Below, one piece after another: positions 32,627 through 41,631 of a stretch of 64,000 bases of DNA (positions are counted from its first letter, which is position 1; every line of letters starts with the position of its first letter). The translations under genes and the position numbers were made by a program. The notes beneath the pieces are model-generated. The model searched no databases, was not told where the DNA came from, and saw only the letters and a program-made list of their open reading frames with translations. This DNA is from an uncultured Eubacteriales bacterium (GTDB taxonomy: Bacteria; Bacillota; Clostridia; Oscillospirales; Oscillospiraceae): NCBI GenBank assembly GCA_900317425.1, contig ONGR01000005.1, positions 1 through 64,000 of the forward strand. Reading direction: 5' to 3'.

Positions 32627-33490
32627 TCAAAGATTATGATCGTCCTTGTGCCGCTCCGACTCCTTGAAGGCGATCATCTCCGCCCGCTGGACCGTCAGCT
32701 CCAAGCGGGCCTGTTTGATCTTCTCCGGGTCGCTGCTGTACTCCAGGACGTCCACGTTCCGGGAAAAACGGTCCCAGGCCGTCTCGTCACCGCCGTTGAG
32801 GCGGATCACCTCCTGCTTCAGCTGCTCCGCCCTTCCGCCGAAATAGGCCTCCTGGACGGTGCGGCTTCCCACCAGTCCCTCCAGCTCATAGGCCTTCCGC
32901 TGGGCCTCCGGATAGGCGTTGACCGCCCAGCAGGAGGTCACTTCGCCACGGCGCTGCAGCTCCTGCATGGCGTAGCGCTCCGTGATCCCCTCGTTCAGGG
33001 CGCGGTTGCTGTCCTCGGTCAGCTTGCCGTTCTCATATGCCGCCTCCCGGATCCCGGAGCGGTACACCGCCCGGTGGGGATCGGTGTCGTCCAGCTCGTT
33101 GTAGGAGGTGAGGTGAAGGGCCTCATGGGTGGTAACGTGCCGAATGACCTCCGGCGAGCCCTCCCGCATATAGATGCGTCCCTCGGTATCGTAGTGGCCC
33201 AGGACGCTGGGGTCCTTCTTGGGAAAACGCTGGCTGTACTCCTCGGAGGACAAGACCACCGGCTTTTTCTCCTCCCGCTCGATATCGATCCGGACCCGCT
33301 GTTCCTCCGGCATGACGTCCCCAAAGGTCTCGGTCATATGGCCGATGGTCTTCTCGTACGTCTCCGCCGAGATTTTGGCCGAGGACGTCTCCCCATCCCT
33401 GCGGGTCGTTGTCTCCGGGAGGGTCCGCTTCTTCTCGTCCTCCCGGGTCTCCCTGCCGCCGGTCTCACGCAGCCGCCGAAAAATGGCCAT
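32627..33490 (-). CDS. HEALH zinc-metalloprotease-like protein
   Basis: 287 residues. A charged N-terminal tail (about 1-45) is followed by a gluzincin-like core: TTHEALHLTSYNELDD supplies an HExxH motif (H122, E123, H126), and 40 residues later LNEGITERYAMQELQRR supplies a candidate third ligand (E167 or E171). The YIYM-like strand and HEALH spacing resemble minimal peptidase_MA-clan domains seen in toxins and prophage proteins. No signal peptide, so it would act inside the cell. It begins 1 nt after the HerA-like gene's stop, with its ribosome site GGAGGG formed by the last HerA codons. Confidence 0.75.
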   Translation of the reverse strand: MAIFRRLRETGGRETREDEKKRTLPETTTRRDGETSSAKISAETYEKTIGHMTETFGDVMPEEQRVRIDIEREEKKPVVLSSEEYSQRFPKKDPSVLGHYDTEGRIYMREGSPEVIRHVTTHEALHLTSYNELDDTDPHRAVYRSGIREAAYENGKLTEDSNRALNEGITERYAMQELQRRGEVTSCWAVNAYPEAQRKAYELEGLVGSRTVQEAYFGGRAEQLKQEVIRLNGGDETAWDRFSRNVDVLEYSSDPEKIKQARLELTVQRAEMIAFKESERHKDDHNL

Positions 33491-33491
33491 A

Positions 33492-35999
33492 TTATCCCTC
33501 CGTGTATTCCATGTATCGGGCGATGATCCTTCTCTTCTCCCGCTGGCCCCGGCGGATGCCGCGGTCAGACAGCAGCGCGCCCAGCAGGCAGAGCCGCTGC
33601 TCGGCCGGCCAGCCCAGGTGGTCGGCCACGGCGTTCAGTTCCCGGGCCACAGCCGCCGGATCATAGGGATTCCGGCAGACCTGCTGGGCATAGAGGGCGG
33701 CACGGGGCACAGAGGCGGCCTTCACCGTGTCGAATCGGTCGCAGTACCCGCGCTGCGGGCAGAGCATACAGGCGATATTCTCCACGGGCCGCTGGGCAAA
33801 CGCATCGATGGCCACCCGGGAAACCCACCGGCTCCCCCGGATCGAGACCGCCGCCTGGCCGGTGGGCAGCGTGGGAAATACCCGCTTCTGGGCATCAGTG
33901 AGATTCAAGGCGAAGGCGACTTTGTCCACGTCCTCCCCGGACACGATGCCGTGGATGATCTTGATCTTCGTGTTGGACACGGCCATGTCATGGATCTGCG
34001 AGGGGCCCTGGTCGGCGATGATGATACCGGTGCCATAGCCCCGGATCTGGGAGAGCATATTGCTGAAATACCGGCTGGCCTGGGCCTTGGGCGATCTGCC
34101 GGCGCCGGGTGCCGCGGCGGCAAAGACGTTGTGCGCCTCCTCCAGCACGATGGCGTTTTTCAGATCTGCGGCCGTATCTCCCTGGCGCAGATACTGATCC
34201 ACCTTGATGAGGATCAGCATCGCCACAAACGGCTTGGTCTCCAGGGAGAGGTCCTCCAGCTCGATGAGAACCGACTTTTCACACAGCTCGCGGCCCGTGA
34301 CACAGCGGCGGGCGTTCATCGCCCGTCCGATCACGCCGGAGTTGAGGGAGGAAAGCCGGTTCACCAGGGAGCCGTAGATATTGTCCCGCACCTCATCCCC
34401 ATAGGGGAGATGGGTCCTGCAGTATTCCGGCAGGCTCTCCAGCAGATCGGCGATCCGGGGGAAATCGTTGCCGGTGTGGTAAGCGATATCTCCCGCGTCC
34501 CACCCGAACCGCCGGTATGTATATTTCAATAGTCCGTCCAGCGCCAGCCGCGTGGGCTCCTCCATCTCAAAGGCGCCGGAGAATGCATAGAGCAGGCTGT
34601 CAATGTGGTTGCCGATGATGACGCCGTCCTCCGGGGCCAGGGGATTGATCCCCGGCAGCTCCGCGTCCTGGCCGAAGGAGAAGATCCTCATATCCCGCAG
34701 TTCACCGGCCATGTGCCAGTAATCCTTTTTGGACGGCTCCACAATGAGGACGGGAACGCCGGCATCATGGATCCCCTTGACCAGCGTTTTCACCGTATTG
34801 GTCTTGCCCGTTCCCGTGGCGCCTGTCACAAGGACGTGCTCCGTCACGTCGCGAAGAGAAACGGAGCAGGTCTCGCCCGTCTCGGCCACGGCTCCGATCC
34901 GGATGGCATTCCCCCGTCCTTTGCCGGCATGGATGTCAAACAGCCGCAGGTTGTTCTCCCCCTTTGCCAGCTCAATGACGTCAAAGCCGTTCACCGTGTT
35001 GGCGGGAAGCTGCATCATGCTGGCAAGACGGGCCGAGGAGACGTACGACACCAGCGAGGGCTTGAGCAGCGCCTCGGCTTCCGCATAGGTCACCTCGCCG
35101 TACAGCGCGGCAGGCAGGGACAATCTGCCCGAGCGGAGGGGGTTATCCGTGGTATAGAACACTCTCGCTCTCCCGCCCTCGGCGGCAGCGGCACTGAGGG
35201 CGCCTGCCACGGCATTTCCCACCGGGGCAAGGTTCTCCTGCCGTTCACAGCCGAACCAGATGCAGCTTTTCCAGAAGCTCTCCCGTCCGGCTCCGTAGTA
35301 CTCCGCCATCTTGCGGGCGGTATCGGCGATCTCCGGCACAAAGGGGAAGGTCCGCTTGGTGGTCCTTCTGGTCTGGGAGGCATATGTCAGATCATTCTGC
35401 GTCAGATATTCCGCGGTCTGGCGGATCTGCTGCAGGGAATCCGTATAGGCGGCGATCTCATCGTCGTCCATGGGAACGGCCAGCAGCGCTATCACACCGT
35501 TCACGCCGCGAAGGGCAGACAGCAGCCCGTCAGCGTACGGATGCCTGCACGCCATATCTCCGCTTACGATACCGCCGTACCTGGCCAGCCGGCCGAGCTC
35601 CGCCGCAGGGAGAAAGCCCTGCCGGAAAGTCACGTCCGGCACCGCCGCGGACAGGTTGTCCGCCAGCTTGTTGGCGGGCATGTCCTCGATCCCCATATAA
35701 ACGGCGTATTCGCCGTCCCGGGAGACGATAAAATAGCCCAGCGCCGCTCCGCAGCCGGCGCAGTAGGCCACGTTGGCTCCCATGGCACGGCGGATGATAT
35801 CCAGGTCATTTTGGACGTTCTCCGTCCGCCTGTATTGCAGGATCCGGACGAAGCTCATGAGACCGATCTCGATTCGATCCTGCCCGCAGTCCAGGACACG
35901 TCCCTCCAGGCCGTCCAGATAGGTGCCGGACAGACGGCCGGCGATCTCCCCGGCATGGTCGATGAACTGATTGTAGAGATTCGCGTAGTAATTCGCCAT
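33492..35999 (-). CDS. HerA/FtsK-family P-loop ATPase
   Basis: 835 residues. A substrate-independent N-terminal part (about 1-370) is followed by a HerA/DUF87-type ATPase: Walker A GATGTGKTNTV (about 393-403), VLIVEPSKKDYWH, Walker B-type AIVLEEAHNVF (about 615-625), and the sensor-like GIIIADQGPSQI and VSNTKIKIIHG. HerA-like proteins form hexamers that pump DNA or remodel complexes, often with nucleases in defence systems. The C-terminus has a Cys cluster (CMLCPQRGYC at about 744-753, plus a later Cys) that could bind zinc or Fe-S. The N-terminal CAGCG may add to metal binding. No nuclease domain is fused. Confidence 0.88.
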   Translation of the reverse strand: MANYYANLYNQFIDHAGEIAGRLSGTYLDGLEGRVLDCGQDRIEIGLMSFVRILQYRRTENVQNDLDIIRRAMGANVAYCAGCGAALGYFIVSRDGEYAVYMGIEDMPANKLADNLSAAVPDVTFRQGFLPAAELGRLARYGGIVSGDMACRHPYADGLLSALRGVNGVIALLAVPMDDDEIAAYTDSLQQIRQTAEYLTQNDLTYASQTRRTTKRTFPFVPEIADTARKMAEYYGAGRESFWKSCIWFGCERQENLAPVGNAVAGALSAAAAEGGRARVFYTTDNPLRSGRLSLPAALYGEVTYAEAEALLKPSLVSYVSSARLASMMQLPANTVNGFDVIELAKGENNLRLFDIHAGKGRGNAIRIGAVAETGETCSVSLRDVTEHVLVTGATGTGKTNTVKTLVKGIHDAGVPVLIVEPSKKDYWHMAGELRDMRIFSFGQDAELPGINPLAPEDGVIIGNHIDSLLYAFSGAFEMEEPTRLALDGLLKYTYRRFGWDAGDIAYHTGNDFPRIADLLESLPEYCRTHLPYGDEVRDNIYGSLVNRLSSLNSGVIGRAMNARRCVTGRELCEKSVLIELEDLSLETKPFVAMLILIKVDQYLRQGDTAADLKNAIVLEEAHNVFAAAAPGAGRSPKAQASRYFSNMLSQIRGYGTGIIIADQGPSQIHDMAVSNTKIKIIHGIVSGEDVDKVAFALNLTDAQKRVFPTLPTGQAAVSIRGSRWVSRVAIDAFAQRPVENIACMLCPQRGYCDRFDTVKAASVPRAALYAQQVCRNPYDPAAVARELNAVADHLGWPAEQRLCLLGALLSDRGIRRGQREKRRIIARYMEYTEG

Positions 36000-36051
36000 G
36001 TGAGATCACCTCGTCCTATCAAATGGTATAAATGGTATTGATTCCGGCTCT

Positions 36052-36801
36052 CTATCTTCTGCGGAAGAAGATCCAATAGGCGAACAGCAGGATCAGCAGC
36101 GGAGACAGCGTGGCGATAAGCCTGCCGGCAAGTCCCAGCGTCACACCTACCAGCGTATTCAGAACCGTCCAGATCCCGCCGGACGTAAAGAACGAGAGCA
36201 CCATGGACACAAAAAGCGCCACAAGTACCGCCACCGACACGCTCAGCGCAATGACTGCGCCGCCGGGAATCTGGTCCTGGGGTCTCACGTCTGTTTTGAT
36301 ATCGTGGACATGAATGCTCTGCGCCTCCAGCCGGCCATTGCGCCGCACCGCGGTGATGGTCACGTCGTCGCCCACGTCCATCTCCCCCGGCTCCCCGTAG
36401 AAGATCAGCGCTCTCATCTCCTCGGGGATCCTGGAGCGACAGATCTCCTCCAGCCGGATCACCGTCTCGTGCACGGGATTGCCCAGCTGGTACGGCCGCC
36501 CGCGGAACACCGCGTTGAACCACTTCACCGGAGACGTCATAAACCGGGACGTGGGGGAGATGCTGACCACCATGCCGCGATAGATGATTTTTCTGCCGTC
36601 GCGGCTCTCAAAGACGGGATCCTCCGGGTTGGTTCTCCTTCTCTCCCCGGAATTCGGCGAAATGGGCCCTGCCGCCCGGCCTGCCGTGCCGTACCTTCCG
36701 TTCTCTCTCACGTAGGGAACCAGCGGCGCACCGCAATGCGGGCAACGGGATTCCACGTCATCATACAATTCAAGTCCCCGGCAGTTCGGGCATCGTTTCA
36801 T
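36052..36801 (-). CDS. zinc-ribbon protein with two C-terminal membrane helices
   Basis: 249 residues. An N-terminal double-Cys ribbon (MKRCPNCRGLEL ... CPHCGAP), a disordered linker with GERRRTNPEDPV, and a beta-rich middle (about 75-175; MDVGDDVTITAVRRNGRLEA is OB/NfeD-like) are followed by two strongly hydrophobic segments (about 182-245) ending FFRRR. Probably an inner-membrane anchor for the operon's machinery. ATG 36801 is supported by GAGGATAGTGCG upstream. Confidence 0.75.
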   Translation of the reverse strand: MKRCPNCRGLELYDDVESRCPHCGAPLVPYVRENGRYGTAGRAAGPISPNSGERRRTNPEDPVFESRDGRKIIYRGMVVSISPTSRFMTSPVKWFNAVFRGRPYQLGNPVHETVIRLEEICRSRIPEEMRALIFYGEPGEMDVGDDVTITAVRRNGRLEAQSIHVHDIKTDVRPQDQIPGGAVIALSVSVAVLVALFVSMVLSFFTSGGIWTVLNTLVGVTLGLAGRLIATLSPLLILLFAYWIFFRRR

Positions 36802-36832
36802 CGCACTATCCTCACATCCACACACAGCCGCC

Positions 36833-37390
36833 TCAACCGGCGGTCTTTTCCTCTGCCGTCAGATCCAGGGCGATCGGATCGCTCTTCGCCTGATCGGCAG
36901 GGATATCACCTACAAAGACGGTCAGGCGAAGATCCTTATCGATCTCCATCCCCACCCGCCAGGGCTTTTGACCCTGGGGCGGGGTGATCCGGGCGTCGGC
37001 CCTCTTCGCCGTTCCGGCGAAGGTATAGCCGATCTCCAGGGAGGTCTGCCGGCCGGCGCCAAGCTGGGACACCTCCACCGGCGAGATCACCGTCTTTTTA
37101 TAGAGGTCATTTCCGGAGAGGCTCTTATCGAACAGCTCCACCGCCGCCGGGGCGTCGTAGGCCTTCCGGCCGTCATTCCACCGGCTGCGGTATGCCTTCA
37201 CGGAAAAAGCCTTCACATGGGAGAGGAGCTTCTTCCGATAATCATTCCCCCGGCGATATTCCTTCACCAGCTGATCGACGCCGCTGTCTACGCTGTCATC
37301 CAGCGTGTCAAAGTTGGCAAAGCCGCAGTAGCTGCAGACATACTCCGTTTCAAACTCGTCAAACGTGTTGCGGCAGCACAGACACTTCAT
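36833..37390 (-). CDS. zinc-ribbon protein of the accessory operon
   Basis: 185 residues. The N-terminus is a compact ribbon (MKCLCCRNTFDEFETEYVCS then YCGF; four to five Cys), followed by a helical segment and a beta-sandwich-like half (SLEIGYTFAGTAKRADARIT). It resembles the N-terminal ribbon of the neighbouring membrane protein, with no membrane helix. Probably a small adaptor. Confidence 0.72.
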   Translation of the reverse strand: MKCLCCRNTFDEFETEYVCSYCGFANFDTLDDSVDSGVDQLVKEYRRGNDYRKKLLSHVKAFSVKAYRSRWNDGRKAYDAPAAVELFDKSLSGNDLYKKTVISPVEVSQLGAGRQTSLEIGYTFAGTAKRADARITPPQGQKPWRVGMEIDKDLRLTVFVGDIPADQAKSDPIALDLTAEEKTAG

Positions 37391-37409
37391 AATGGACTCC
37401 TTTCCGCTT

Positions 37410-38396
37410 TCAGCCGTTGGTCTCGGTCTCCACGGCCGTCAGCAGGGCGTTGTAAGTTTCCGCATAGGCGGACAGGCTCTTCTCCAGCCCGTTGTCCATG
37501 TCCCGGAACCATTCCTCCAGTTCCGCCAGACTGGTGATCTGCCGGTTAAAGGCCCGCAGGCCGCCGGCAGCCGAGAAAATCTCCGGCAGATCCGGCCGCT
37601 GGCTCATGACGCGCCAGGCGTTGCCCACCGCCTCCATCCGGGCGCGGAGTTCCTGCAGCTTTTTCAGCGTCGCCTCGTGCTCCCTGGAGAAGGCCTCCTT
37701 CCACTCCTGATACTCTGTCAACCACCGGGTGGCTTCGCCGATCTTCTTCTCCAGGTCTTCCTTCTCGGCCGATGCCTTCTCCAGCTCCGCCTCTTTGACC
37801 ATCATTGTCGCTGTCAGCTCTTTGTTCTGGGTGTTTGCCGCGGCGACCTTGCTCTCCAGGTCGGAGATCTGCGCCTGCCGCGTCTGGCAGGCGTCGCGCA
37901 GCGTCTTCTCTTTCTCCTCCAGATCCTCAAGAGAAATACTCTTCAGCTTTGTGATGAGCTCCGTCAGCTCGCCGATGGACCGATTCAGTTCAGCAGATCG
38001 GACCCGCACCGCCTCCAGGCGGGAGGCCTCGTTCTCCAGCGCCTTGTTGGTGGCTTCCAGATCCTCCAGCGTGGGCATCAGAGCCGTCAGCACACTCTGC
38101 ACGCCTGTCAGCTTTTCCAGGGCGGTCTGATAGTTTCTCTTCTGCCGCTCGCTGATCCCCGCCAGGCTGTCCGTGTTGCTCTCGTAGGAGAGCATCGCCG
38201 CGTTCAGGGTCTTCAGCAGGCTGGTGGCAAACAGATCCTCGTGCTTGATGCCGTATGCGTTCACACCCTTCTTGCCGGACAGGGCATCCACGTCACTCAG
38301 CAAAAGGGAGATCGTCTCAAAGATATCGTCCGCCCCGATGGATTCCATCGATGCAAGGGCGTTCAGTTTTCTGTTCAGTCTTTCAAACGGTTCCAT
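37410..38396 (-). CDS. coiled-coil protein coupled to the Hsp70-like gene
   Basis: 328 residues, largely long alpha-helices with heptads from about 90 to 250 (LEAVRVRSAELNRSIGELTE; DLEEKEKTLRDACQTRQAQI). No metal site or membrane helix. Its ribosome site GGAGGG lies in the last codons of the Hsp70-like gene, whose stop is 1 nt away, so the two are translationally coupled. A structural or client-binding partner of the Hsp70-like protein is the simplest inference. Confidence 0.75.
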   Translation of the reverse strand: MEPFERLNRKLNALASMESIGADDIFETISLLLSDVDALSGKKGVNAYGIKHEDLFATSLLKTLNAAMLSYESNTDSLAGISERQKRNYQTALEKLTGVQSVLTALMPTLEDLEATNKALENEASRLEAVRVRSAELNRSIGELTELITKLKSISLEDLEEKEKTLRDACQTRQAQISDLESKVAAANTQNKELTATMMVKEAELEKASAEKEDLEKKIGEATRWLTEYQEWKEAFSREHEATLKKLQELRARMEAVGNAWRVMSQRPDLPEIFSAAGGLRAFNRQITSLAELEEWFRDMDNGLEKSLSAYAETYNALLTAVETETNG

Positions 38397-38397
38397 G

Positions 38398-40167
38398 TTA
38401 TCCCTCCTCTGCAGTATATGCCAATCCGCCCAGCAGGTCGTTGATATTGGTCAGTCTCTGGACGGTCACCTGGGGCTTCTTGTTCAACCCCCGCTCACCG
38501 TAATCATACACGTGCAGCGACAGGATATAATTCCTGTCCAGAGAGAAACCGATCTTGATGGTCCTCTGGCCGGGGAGGATCAGGTCTCTCGACGGCTGGC
38601 CGATGAAGCTGTCCCGGCCCACCGTCATCTTGATAAAGGGGATGTTGTCGGCACGGAATCGGACCTCCACGCTCTGTGTCCGGCCCTTCTCGTCCTTGCA
38701 GGGCTTGTGCGTCTTTTCGTCGATCTTGATCTTTCGGACGATCTGGGGCTTGTCGAATTCGATCTCATCGTATTCATTGAATACCTCAAAGACCTCGCCC
38801 TCATAGGGGACCTTCTTCCCGTCCACCGTCCGGAAGGGCAGCAGATACAGGGAATAGGGGGCCTGGGTCTTGGAGGAGATCACACCGTTGGCCATCAGCG
38901 CCGCGCCGTAGGCCACCGCCTTCTCCCGCTCGCTGCCGTCGGCCAGGTACATGTCGAAATCCATATAGCGGCGATCATCATACAAACCGCCGCGGCCCAG
39001 ACCCGGCGTTTTCTCCACCTGCTTCTGGGTGAGATAGAAATTACAGAAGCCGCCTACCAGAGCGATCTTGAAGGTATCGCTCTGCTCGTTGGTATAGTCG
39101 ATGCCCTTCTCGTCCAGTTTGTCCTTGACCTCCTGAAGCTTCTCCCGGAACACCGGCTCAATGGCCTGGTTATAGGAGCGGGACAGGGTCCCGTACGTAA
39201 CGGGATACGTCTCGGCGTTGTAGGTGATGGTGCAGAATTCCTCGTCGATCTCATCGGGATCGCCGGCGCACTCCTCGTATACCTCCCTCACGTCGTCACC
39301 GCTCACCAGGAGAAGCGACTCCACGTTGTGGAGGCAGGAATAGTAGGAATTGCTCAGTTCGATGTCCTCTTCCCGGACGCCGTTTTTGATCAGCGTGTTA
39401 TTGACCACCGTCTCCAGGAAAGCCATGCCGGCATTGCCCAGCTTCTTCTGCTCGTTGGCTCCGGCGCCGGTCTTGAACACGATGGAGACCTCCGGCCGGT
39501 TGCCCCTGTTTTCAACCTGGCAGACCGCGATATCCAGCGTGCCGCCGCCGTAGTCGATCAGCAGGATATAACCGGAATAGTCCTTCCCGGTCTGGGCCTT
39601 ATAGGTATGTACAAAATATGTGCAGGCCAGCTTGGGTTCGCTCTCCAGCTGCACCTTTCCTTTGCCGACGATGGATTCGGCAATCTCCTCCAGCTTGCCT
39701 CTGCTGTTGATGCTGGTGTTGAACCAGACCTCGGGGACGCCTACTACCAGCTTGTCGATGGTCTCACCCCGGGACAGGTATCTGCTTCGATACGCGTCGA
39801 TCAGGGATTCCAGAAAATACTTCGTGACCTCATACGGCTCCTTCACGCCGGAGAAGCCGTTTTCCTTCAGCCGTTGGAGGCCCTCCTTATCGTTCTTCTC
39901 CGACAGGAGCATCTTGAATCCCTTGTAGATATGATAATTCTGCTGGGCCGTCCTCATGCGGGCGGCGATGCCGTAGTATTGCTTGTCCCGGGGAGAAACA
40001 GCCACGATGGAGTCCACGGTGGACGTCTGATTGCCGCCCTCTCCCAGATTGACCGCCTCGATGGTGTCGTACTTCCGTACCTCGCCCCGGGCGTCTCGCT
40101 CCACGCCTTTCAGCCTGGCTACAACGGAATACGTCGTTCCGAAGTCCAGGCCAATGCACTCACCCAT
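38398..40167 (-). CDS. Hsp70-like actin-fold ATPase
   Basis: 589 residues. The DnaK-type nucleotide-binding domain is complete: phosphate-1 IGLDFGTTYSVVARL at the N-terminus, phosphate-2 LLIDYGGGTLDIAVCQ (about 202-217) and adenosine motif KIALVGGFCNFY (about 367-378). The C-terminal 150 residues are beta-rich and unlike the DnaK substrate domain. Not DnaK itself: no DnaJ or GrpE is nearby and overall sequence diverges. Stand-alone Hsp70 paralogues of this sort occur in defence-like and chaperone islands. ATG 40167 overlaps the upstream coiled-coil gene by 8 nt. Confidence 0.88.
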   Translation of the reverse strand: MGECIGLDFGTTYSVVARLKGVERDARGEVRKYDTIEAVNLGEGGNQTSTVDSIVAVSPRDKQYYGIAARMRTAQQNYHIYKGFKMLLSEKNDKEGLQRLKENGFSGVKEPYEVTKYFLESLIDAYRSRYLSRGETIDKLVVGVPEVWFNTSINSRGKLEEIAESIVGKGKVQLESEPKLACTYFVHTYKAQTGKDYSGYILLIDYGGGTLDIAVCQVENRGNRPEVSIVFKTGAGANEQKKLGNAGMAFLETVVNNTLIKNGVREEDIELSNSYYSCLHNVESLLLVSGDDVREVYEECAGDPDEIDEEFCTITYNAETYPVTYGTLSRSYNQAIEPVFREKLQEVKDKLDEKGIDYTNEQSDTFKIALVGGFCNFYLTQKQVEKTPGLGRGGLYDDRRYMDFDMYLADGSEREKAVAYGAALMANGVISSKTQAPYSLYLLPFRTVDGKKVPYEGEVFEVFNEYDEIEFDKPQIVRKIKIDEKTHKPCKDEKGRTQSVEVRFRADNIPFIKMTVGRDSFIGQPSRDLILPGQRTIKIGFSLDRNYILSLHVYDYGERGLNKKPQVTVQRLTNINDLLGGLAYTAEEG

Positions 40168-41599
40168 GCGCCACTTCTCCTTTCTTATGTAAACCAATGG
40201 TCTTTCTCGTCATATCCAGCCACTTGCTCCGGGCGGTCACCTCCGCGGCCACTGCCCGGCCGGCAAAGGACGCGCTGTCTGCCACGTCCGGGGCTCCGCC
40301 GTGTTCCGGCATGGTCCGGATCCCGGCCTGGCCCAGAATTGCCGTCACATTGTCAGACAGGACGGCGCATTTCGCCGGATCGTCCCGCTCCGTGCCGCGG
40401 TCAAACGCCTGCCAGCTGCAGCGGGCCGTTCCCGGGCGGAGGGGGTCTGTACTCCGTTCCGGCGTGCAGATAACGGTCAGATGATACCCCTCCGGCCTGC
40501 GCAGAAGCATATAGACCGGTTTTCTCAGGTCATCCTCGTCGGTGTAGACACCCACCAGGTTCCACAAACCGCGATCGTTTTGATCCAACACCTCGTAGAT
40601 CCGGCTCAGTTGCTCCAGGCACTCATAGTGGAGCCGTCTCTCATTTTCCTCAATGGTCTCGCAGACCGTCAGTTGGGCCTGCAGCGCCTGCAACTCCCGG
40701 GTCAATTCCGTCAGCCCTTCCCCGTCGTGGGCGTCCGCAACCTCGCGAAACGTCTCTGCGCTCTGCTCCGCCTTTTGCCGAAGCTCCTCATACAGCTCCC
40801 GCACCCAGTAGACCGCGCCGTGTTTGTCGTCGTATTCCACGCCGTTCTCCAGTGTCACCACGGTCTTCTTTTCGGCGGCCAGCTGACCCACGTGGTCCTC
40901 CACTTGGGAGAGCGTTTTCTCCGCCTCCGTCCGCGCCCGGAGGAAGGCGCTGTGGAAAAACTCCAGATGACCCAGCATTCTCGTGGCCTCGGGGATTCTG
41001 GTCAGGGCGACGCCGATGGCCGCCTCATAGTCCCCGTGTTCGATGTTGTCAAGCACGTATCCCAGTCCCGTCTGCAGCACGTAGAAGCCGGGCTGGAGCA
41101 CGTCGGGGAACAGCAGCTCGTATTTCTCCGGGAACAGCTCCTGCACTCTCTTCACCAGTTCTCCGTAGCGGTCGCAGCAGCAGAGGGCCTGCTTCCTCTT
41201 GCCCTCCATCTGCTGGGCAAGGCGTCTGACCTCCCGGTCGATTCTCTTCTCCAGAGCCCCGATCTGGCGGTTTACCTCTTCCAGGTCCCGCTTATTTCCC
41301 TCGGCCAGACGCCGGATCTCATCCAGCGCCCGTCTGGTCTCCACGGCCTGCCGCCCCAGCTGGAGCCCCAGCTCCACCCGCAGATCTTCCAGTTCCTTCT
41401 GCAAGGCCCGGTTGGCGTCGTCAAACCGCCGCTGCATCCTCTGCAGGTCGGCGGCGGACATACCGGAGGACTCCCTTCGGAGCTGATCCAGCTTTGCCGC
41501 CTCCTGTTTGACCTCGCTGTCGGCGGTCTTCTTCCGGCTGTCGGACTGCTGGGCCCGGTTCCGCATGGTGTTATATTGATTTCTGTTGACGTACGCCAA
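40160..41599 (-). CDS. coiled-coil protein A, paralogue of the upstream gene
   Basis: 479 residues, start TTG 41599 after GAGGGTGAG. The first half is coiled coil (about 25-150; QRRFDDANRALQKELEDLRV). A globular C-terminus (about 360-470) includes YHLTVICTPERSTDPLRPGT and VLSDNVTAILGQAGIRTM. The same overall plan and a matching C-terminal segment (nucleic-acid-like VAPGAS ... ILADEGIRIEG) occur in the next gene upstream, so the two look like an ancient tandem duplication. No known family recognised. Confidence 0.75.
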   Translation of the reverse strand: MAYVNRNQYNTMRNRAQQSDSRKKTADSEVKQEAAKLDQLRRESSGMSAADLQRMQRRFDDANRALQKELEDLRVELGLQLGRQAVETRRALDEIRRLAEGNKRDLEEVNRQIGALEKRIDREVRRLAQQMEGKRKQALCCCDRYGELVKRVQELFPEKYELLFPDVLQPGFYVLQTGLGYVLDNIEHGDYEAAIGVALTRIPEATRMLGHLEFFHSAFLRARTEAEKTLSQVEDHVGQLAAEKKTVVTLENGVEYDDKHGAVYWVRELYEELRQKAEQSAETFREVADAHDGEGLTELTRELQALQAQLTVCETIEENERRLHYECLEQLSRIYEVLDQNDRGLWNLVGVYTDEDDLRKPVYMLLRRPEGYHLTVICTPERSTDPLRPGTARCSWQAFDRGTERDDPAKCAVLSDNVTAILGQAGIRTMPEHGGAPDVADSASFAGRAVAAEVTARSKWLDMTRKTIGLHKKGEVAHG

Positions 41600-41631
41600 G
41601 GTATCTCACCCTCTTCCCGGGTCGGGACAGG

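Noticed and set aside
38398..40167. Annotation as dnaK
   Set aside because: Phosphate motifs match Hsp70, but the C-terminal domain is unlike the DnaK substrate domain and no dnaJ/grpE partner is present.
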